Source: Fibrobacteraceae bacterium
Lineage (GTDB): Bacteria > Fibrobacterota > Fibrobacteria > Fibrobacterales > Fibrobacteraceae
Length of the DNA: 9,204 nt
Direction: 5' to 3'
NCBI GenBank assembly: GCA_021443045.1
Contig: JABUUT010000008.1
Coordinates: 112,634-121,837, forward strand
Shown: piece after piece, positions 5,893 through 9,204 of the stretch
Layout: each line of letters begins with the position of its first letter
Numbering within the stretch: the first letter of the stretch is position 1
Position numbers and translations under genes: made by a program
The notes under the pieces: generated by a model
What the model saw: only the letters and a program-made list of their open reading frames with translations
What the model was told of the DNA's origin: nothing
The model's database searches: none

Positions 5893-7770
5893 GTGATTCA
5901 AGTACAAAATGTTTCCAAGTTTTTTGGCGAGCAAGTTCTGCTGGAAGAAGCCAGTTTTTTGGTGGCCGAACATGAGCGCGTTGGTCTAGTTGGTCGCAAT
6001 GGTTGCGGCAAATCTACTTTGTTTAAAATGATTTTGGGAATGGAGCCTCTCGATGGTGGTGTCATTAACATTCCCAAAAACTACACTATGGGTTACCTAA
6101 CCCAGCACATCCATTTTACCCATGCCACAGTGCACGAAGAAGCCTGCAGCGTTTTAAAACCCAATGAAGATGGCTGGCTAGAAGAACACAAGGTCGAGGC
6201 CATTTTGTTTGGCCTTGGCTTTGATGAAGAAAGCATGCAAAAAAGCCCCGATTTGCTGTCGGGCGGTTTTCAGATTCGCCTGAATTTGGCAAAAGTGCTG
6301 GCCAGCGAACCCAACATGCTGTTGCTGGACGAACCCACCAACTATTTGGATATTGTGTCTATGCGTTGGCTCTCTCGTTTTTTAAGAAACTGGAAGGGCG
6401 AAGTTTTGCTAATTACCCACGACCATCACTTTATGGATGAAGTTTGCACCCACACAGTGGGCATTCACCGACATAAGATGAGAAAGGTAAAAGGCACCGT
6501 GCAAAAGTTGCGGGAGACCGTTGCCGAGGAAGAAGAAGTGGCCATGCGCACGGCAGAAAACGAGGCCCGCAAAAAAGAACAGTTGGAAAAAGTTATTGAA
6601 CGTTTCCGATACAAGGCCAGCAAGGCCGCCATGGTACAATCCAAAATCAAGGCAGCCGAAAAACTTTCCAGCGGACTTCGGCTGAGCCACGAACGCAATT
6701 TGGATTTCTGCTTTACCGAAGCCACTTTCCCCGGAAAACGCATGCTTCAGATAAAGGGAATTCATTTTGCCTACCCCTCTGGCCCAGAACTAGTCACCAA
6801 CCTGGAATTTGAAGTTTTTAAGGGAGACCGCATTGCCATTATTGGCCCCAACGGAAGAGGCAAAACCACCTTGCTCAATTTAATTGCCAAAGAGCTGGAG
6901 CCAACTTCTGGCGAAATTTGCCACAACCCCAACCTGATTATCAATTACTTTGGCCAAACCAACATTAACCGGCTAAATCTTGACAACACCGTAGAAGAAG
7001 AAATAGCCTCGGCCATTGCCGAAGTTTCTCAAAAAAGCAGGGCCAGAAGTTTGGCAGGCTTAATGATGTTTAGCGGCGACAACGCCCTCAAAAAGGTGCG
7101 GGTGCTGAGCGGTGGCGAACGGAGCCGCGTGTTGTTGGGTAAAATTTTAGCCAGCCAGTGCAACATGCTGCTTCTGGATGAACCCACCAACCATTTAGAC
7201 ATGGAGTCTATCGAAAGTTTGATAGACGCACTGGAAGACTACGAAGGCACAGCCATTGTGGTAACCCATGACGAGGAAATGCTCCATGCCTTTGCCAACC
7301 GCCTTGTAGTTTTTGATGGCGGTAAATGCCGCATATTCGAAGGAAGTTACAAAGACTTTTTGGAAAAAGTGGGCTGGCAAAGCGAAAAGAAACCCGACAA
7401 GACCGACAAAAATTTGACCAACATAAATGTGGCTTCCGATGCCGGAGCAACGTCTGGGGCAATTGCAGCTCCAAAAGCAAAAGAAGACCGCAAAGCTCGC
7501 GCCGACTATATTGCAGAACGTTCCAAGGCTATTAAACCTGTGGAAAAAGAAATTTCCCGCATCGAAAGCGAACTGGCAAAAGCCGAAGAAAAGAACGGCC
7601 TTTTGGAAGCCAAACTGGTGGAAGCTTCCGAGGCTGGAGATGGGAAAGCCATTACCGACATTGCAAAAGAAATGGATGAAATAAAGAAAACTATAGACGA
7701 CCTCTATGGAGCTTGGGACACAAAGAATGCCGAACTGGAGGCATTAAAAGACAAGTATCCATTGGAGTAG
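5893..7770 (+). CDS. ABC-F family ATPase (translation-associated)
   Basis: ABC-F proteins are soluble tandem ATPases that act on ribosomes, in some members rescuing stalled or antibiotic-blocked translation. There are no membrane segments. The 625-residue protein has ABC1 with Walker A GRNGCGKS (34-41), signature LSGGFQIRL (122-130), Walker B MLLLDEPTNYLD (142-153) and switch THD (175-177). A charged helical linker (about 205-265) holds FRYKASKAAMVQSKIKA. ABC2 has GPNGRGKT (318-325), LSGGER (405-410), MLLLDEPTNHLD (425-436) and THD (458-460). A linker rich in Lys, Asp and Ala leads to a C-terminal coiled coil (about 535-620). All catalytic motifs are intact. An in-frame TTG at 5821 would add 24 residues; I prefer GTG 5893 because IQVQNVSKFFG is the usual beginning and a -10 box lies 7 nt upstream. 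I cannot assign a subfamily, and nothing points to resistance. Confidence 0.93.
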   Translation: MIQVQNVSKFFGEQVLLEEASFLVAEHERVGLVGRNGCGKSTLFKMILGMEPLDGGVINIPKNYTMGYLTQHIHFTHATVHEEACSVLKPNEDGWLEEHKVEAILFGLGFDEESMQKSPDLLSGGFQIRLNLAKVLASEPNMLLLDEPTNYLDIVSMRWLSRFLRNWKGEVLLITHDHHFMDEVCTHTVGIHRHKMRKVKGTVQKLRETVAEEEEVAMRTAENEARKKEQLEKVIERFRYKASKAAMVQSKIKAAEKLSSGLRLSHERNLDFCFTEATFPGKRMLQIKGIHFAYPSGPELVTNLEFEVFKGDRIAIIGPNGRGKTTLLNLIAKELEPTSGEICHNPNLIINYFGQTNINRLNLDNTVEEEIASAIAEVSQKSRARSLAGLMMFSGDNALKKVRVLSGGERSRVLLGKILASQCNMLLLDEPTNHLDMESIESLIDALEDYEGTAIVVTHDEEMLHAFANRLVVFDGGKCRIFEGSYKDFLEKVGWQSEKKPDKTDKNLTNINVASDAGATSGAIAAPKAKEDRKARADYIAERSKAIKPVEKEISRIESELAKAEEKNGLLEAKLVEASEAGDGKAITDIAKEMDEIKKTIDDLYGAWDTKNAELEALKDKYPLE

Positions 7771-7812
7771 AAACTGGTAGTTGGTGGTTGCAGCGAAGAG
7801 TATGACATTTTT

Positions 7813-8700
7813 TCATAGTCTTGGAATTTCCACTGTCAATGAGCCTTGCAGGTCGGTTCTAAAAATTTTTGAAGAATCCTGAAGTACAATTTTTAATTTA
7901 TTCAAAACACTCTGGGTAGGGTGGCCATACCCATTCTTTTTTCCCACACTAACAACCGCACTCTGAGGCTCAATCCTTGATAAAAAATGTAACGATGAAC
8001 TTCCCGCCGAGCCGTGGTGCCCCACTTGCAACAAGGATGTTTTTAGGCTCGGCGACAGTTCCAACAAACGACGCTCTCCGGTTGTATCTAGGTCTGCAGT
8101 AAGGAGAGCGCCATCAAATTCTTTTTTTCCAAGTCCATCCACATTTTTATCCCATGCCACTTTCAATACCACACTGGCTCCGTTTCCCTCTACATGTATA
8201 AAATTAGCGGGCCAAAGCACCTCCACTTTTACCCCATCCCCAAACCATAGAGTGTCACCCCGAAAAATGGTATCCACCGGAACCTTATTTTGTGAAGCCA
8301 CCGCCAACACCGAGTCTCTAATGTAGGCACCATCGCTGTCTAAACCCACCAGCAACCGTTTTACACGAGGCTGGCCCGGACGTCCTCCCCACTCCATAAA
8401 ACCACCTCCGTGATCCCTATGAAAATGGCTCACCACCACCCACTCCAGAGAATCCACCCCCCGAGCCTTCAGAGAATCAAGCACCCCTACCGAATCGGGG
8501 CCTGTATCAAAAAGAGCAAACCGGCCACACCCCTCGGAGCAATCTTCACCACGGTATTCCAGCAGCACCGCCAACCCCTGCCCCACGTCCAAAAAATGAA
8601 GCCGCAATGAGGGTTCTCCATCGGGCCAACGGCTTACATAGGTACAGCCTCCCAGCAAAACCACACACAAAAAAAGGCATTTTACAGCAAATTCACGCAT
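7813..8700 (-). CDS. Lipoprotein with ComEC-type metallo-beta-lactamase domain
   Basis: The 295-residue protein starts with a lipoprotein signal: basic N terminus, hydrophobic core and lipobox LGGC with Cys19 as the probable lipidation site. Residues 31-295 match the metallo-beta-lactamase domain found at the C terminus of the competence protein ComEC: LHFLDVGQG (34-42), FDTGP (64-68), the metal site SHFHRDHGGG (91-100), LLTADLDTTGERRLL (199-213), VGHHGSAGSSS (226-236), SVGKKNGYGHP (251-261) and TDLQGSLTV (282-290). Zinc-ligand positions look intact. ComEC's competence and membrane domains are absent. Such a protein could be an extracytoplasmic phosphodiesterase or nuclease; the substrate is unknown. 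AAAGGA (8709-8714) lies 8 nt upstream of the ATG. The gene converges on the ABC-F gene with 42 bp between and is divergent from the zinc-site gene. Confidence 0.88.
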   Translation of the reverse strand: MREFAVKCLFLCVVLLGGCTYVSRWPDGEPSLRLHFLDVGQGLAVLLEYRGEDCSEGCGRFALFDTGPDSVGVLDSLKARGVDSLEWVVVSHFHRDHGGGFMEWGGRPGQPRVKRLLVGLDSDGAYIRDSVLAVASQNKVPVDTIFRGDTLWFGDGVKVEVLWPANFIHVEGNGASVVLKVAWDKNVDGLGKKEFDGALLTADLDTTGERRLLELSPSLKTSLLQVGHHGSAGSSSLHFLSRIEPQSAVVSVGKKNGYGHPTQSVLNKLKIVLQDSSKIFRTDLQGSLTVEIPRL

Positions 8701-8740
8701 TTTTTACATCCTTTCCCTTAAAAAAAACAAAAGGGCTCTA

Positions 8741-8746
8741 TTTATA
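8741..8746 (-). promoter_or_regulatory. -10 element for the lipoprotein gene
   Basis: On the minus strand, CCTATAAATAGAG contains TATAAA (8746 to 8741), 40 nt upstream of the ATG at 8700. The leader carries the AAAGGA ribosome-binding site. I see no convincing -35. Confidence 0.35.
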
Positions 8747-8757
8747 GGACGATTTTT

Positions 8758-8786
8758 TTGAGAAAACGAGTATTTTTTGCTATTTT
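8758..8786 (+). promoter_or_regulatory. Promoter of the zinc-site protein gene
   Basis: TTGAGA (8758-8763), five of six bases of the -35 consensus, is separated by exactly 17 bp from TATTTT (8781-8786), which sits in CTATTTTTACAGG. This is the best sigma-70-type promoter in the window. The transcript would begin near 8793, leaving a leader of about 39 nt with a hairpin and GGAG. Confidence 0.55.
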
Positions 8787-8804
8787 TACAGGTACGTCTT
8801 TCGG

Positions 8805-8821
8805 AATGCTCCCTAAGCATT
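8805..8821 (+). promoter_or_regulatory. Leader hairpin before the zinc-site gene
   Basis: AATGCT (8805-8810) and AGCATT (8816-8821) form a perfect 6-bp stem with loop CCCTA. The stem ends directly against the GGAG ribosome-binding site (8822-8825), which remains single-stranded 6 nt before ATG 8832. It could stabilise the mRNA or regulate initiation. Confidence 0.35.
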
Positions 8822-8831
8822 GGAGATTATA

Positions 8832-9197
8832 ATGCAATTACCTAAATACAAAAAGAAAAAGCGCATTAAACTCAAAGTCTGCCAGGAACCAGGCTGCGGC
8901 CGTGAATTCTGGGGCCACCCTATTGCCAAGTACTGCGATCTCCATCGCGACATCAAGCAGCGTCAAAAGCAAAAGAAAGATGTGGAAAACATCGAGTCCA
9001 AGAACATTATTTTCCGCCACAACTACACAGAATCCATGGATCTCCAGTTCAAATGCTGCCTGGACGACTGCGATGAAGTGTTCACCATTCGGGTTTTCCC
9101 CAAACAATACGTTTATCCACGATTCTGCATGGAACACCGCAACGACTTTAAACGGGCCAATTTCATTAGAATCATGCAAAAAAAGACCTCCGTATAG
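8832..9197 (+). CDS. Small basic protein with two CX4C...CX2H putative zinc sites
   Basis: I do not recognise a named family. The 121-residue protein starts with a very basic stretch (KYKKKKRIKLK, 5-15) and has two similar metal-site patterns. The first is C17-x4-C22 ... C35-x2-H38, within CQEPGCGREF and YCDLHR. The second is C75-x4-C80 ... C99-x2-H102, within CCLDDCDEVF and FCMEHR. In both, the second Cys is followed by an acidic or polar run ending in Phe, and the CX2H is followed by Arg, so the protein looks like an internal duplication. A charged linker (39-60) separates the halves. Basic charge plus zinc knuckles suggests RNA, DNA or ribosome binding, which is inference. GGAG 6 nt before ATG 8832 sets the start; TTG 8820 overlaps the leader hairpin. 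The gene is divergent from the lipoprotein gene. Confidence 0.82.
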   Translation: MQLPKYKKKKRIKLKVCQEPGCGREFWGHPIAKYCDLHRDIKQRQKQKKDVENIESKNIIFRHNYTESMDLQFKCCLDDCDEVFTIRVFPKQYVYPRFCMEHRNDFKRANFIRIMQKKTSV

Positions 9198-9204
9198 GCT
9201 TTTT

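Noticed and set aside
6409..6765. Minus-strand open frames within the ABC-F linker
   Set aside because: They lie opposite the charged helical linker, where Glu/Lys codons make long antisense frames common.
7326..7684. Plus-strand +1/+2 frame open stretches in the ABC-F C terminus
   Set aside because: The in-frame ABC-F reading continues to 7770 as a coiled coil with normal composition; the alternatives have no ribosome-binding site or family resemblance, so no frameshift is indicated.
7801..7817. TATGA...TCATA inverted repeat between convergent ABC-F and MBL genes
   Set aside because: A 5-bp AT-rich stem with a T-rich loop and no following U-tract is too weak to call a terminator.
8715..8735. 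CCCTT...AAGGG inverted repeat in the lipoprotein gene leader
   Set aside because: The 5-bp stem spans an 11-nt A-rich loop and probably arises from the purine-rich ribosome-binding region; not convincing as a regulatory hairpin.

Overview
The window looks like a chromosomal housekeeping segment from a Gram-negative bacterium of moderate GC content. lpxK (lipid A biosynthesis), two predicted exported or lipid-anchored proteins and a divergent GroES of a Bacteroidetes-like type point to a diderm of the Fibrobacteres-Chlorobi-Bacteroidetes group. A Fibrobacter-like organism is my best guess. It rests on gene style and on a recurrent promoter motif, (C/G)TATNTTT, not on a marker gene. There is no rRNA, tRNA, CRISPR array, transposase or phage gene.

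Layout. 1-179: no gene, but an apparent intergenic repeat (5-109) bounded by GTCAT/ATGAC. 180-761 (-): secreted protein of unknown function. 858-1940 (+): aroC, chorismate synthase, followed after 10 nt by a divergent lpxK (1951-2841, +). 2880-4343 (+): a RavA-like MoxR-family protein that keeps its P-loop but seems to lack Walker B, sensor 1 and arginine finger. 4356-4745 (-): orphan GroES-like co-chaperonin. Only 22 bp away, 4768-5697 (+) is a membrane protein with a lytic-transglycosylase-like domain that lacks the catalytic Glu. 5698-5892: AT-rich intergenic stretch with four near-consensus DnaA boxes. 5893-7770 (+): ABC-F ATPase. 7813-8700 (-): lipoprotein with a ComEC-type metallo-beta-lactamase domain. 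8832-9197 (+): small basic protein with two CX4C...CX2H putative zinc sites.

These genes do not form one pathway. Only aroC-lpxK is a plausible operon; the rest are single transcription units in alternating directions. The shared theme is expression. The genes fall into two groups: those with a clear Shine-Dalgarno and a -10 box 20-45 nt upstream (180-761, 2880-4343, 7813-8700, 8832-9197), and those with no Shine-Dalgarno and a -10 box only 6-9 nt before the start (aroC, lpxK, groES-like, the SLT-like gene, ABC-F), as expected for leaderless mRNAs. A second theme is enzyme folds with lost or altered catalytic motifs (RavA-like, transglycosylase-like and, less clearly, LpxK).
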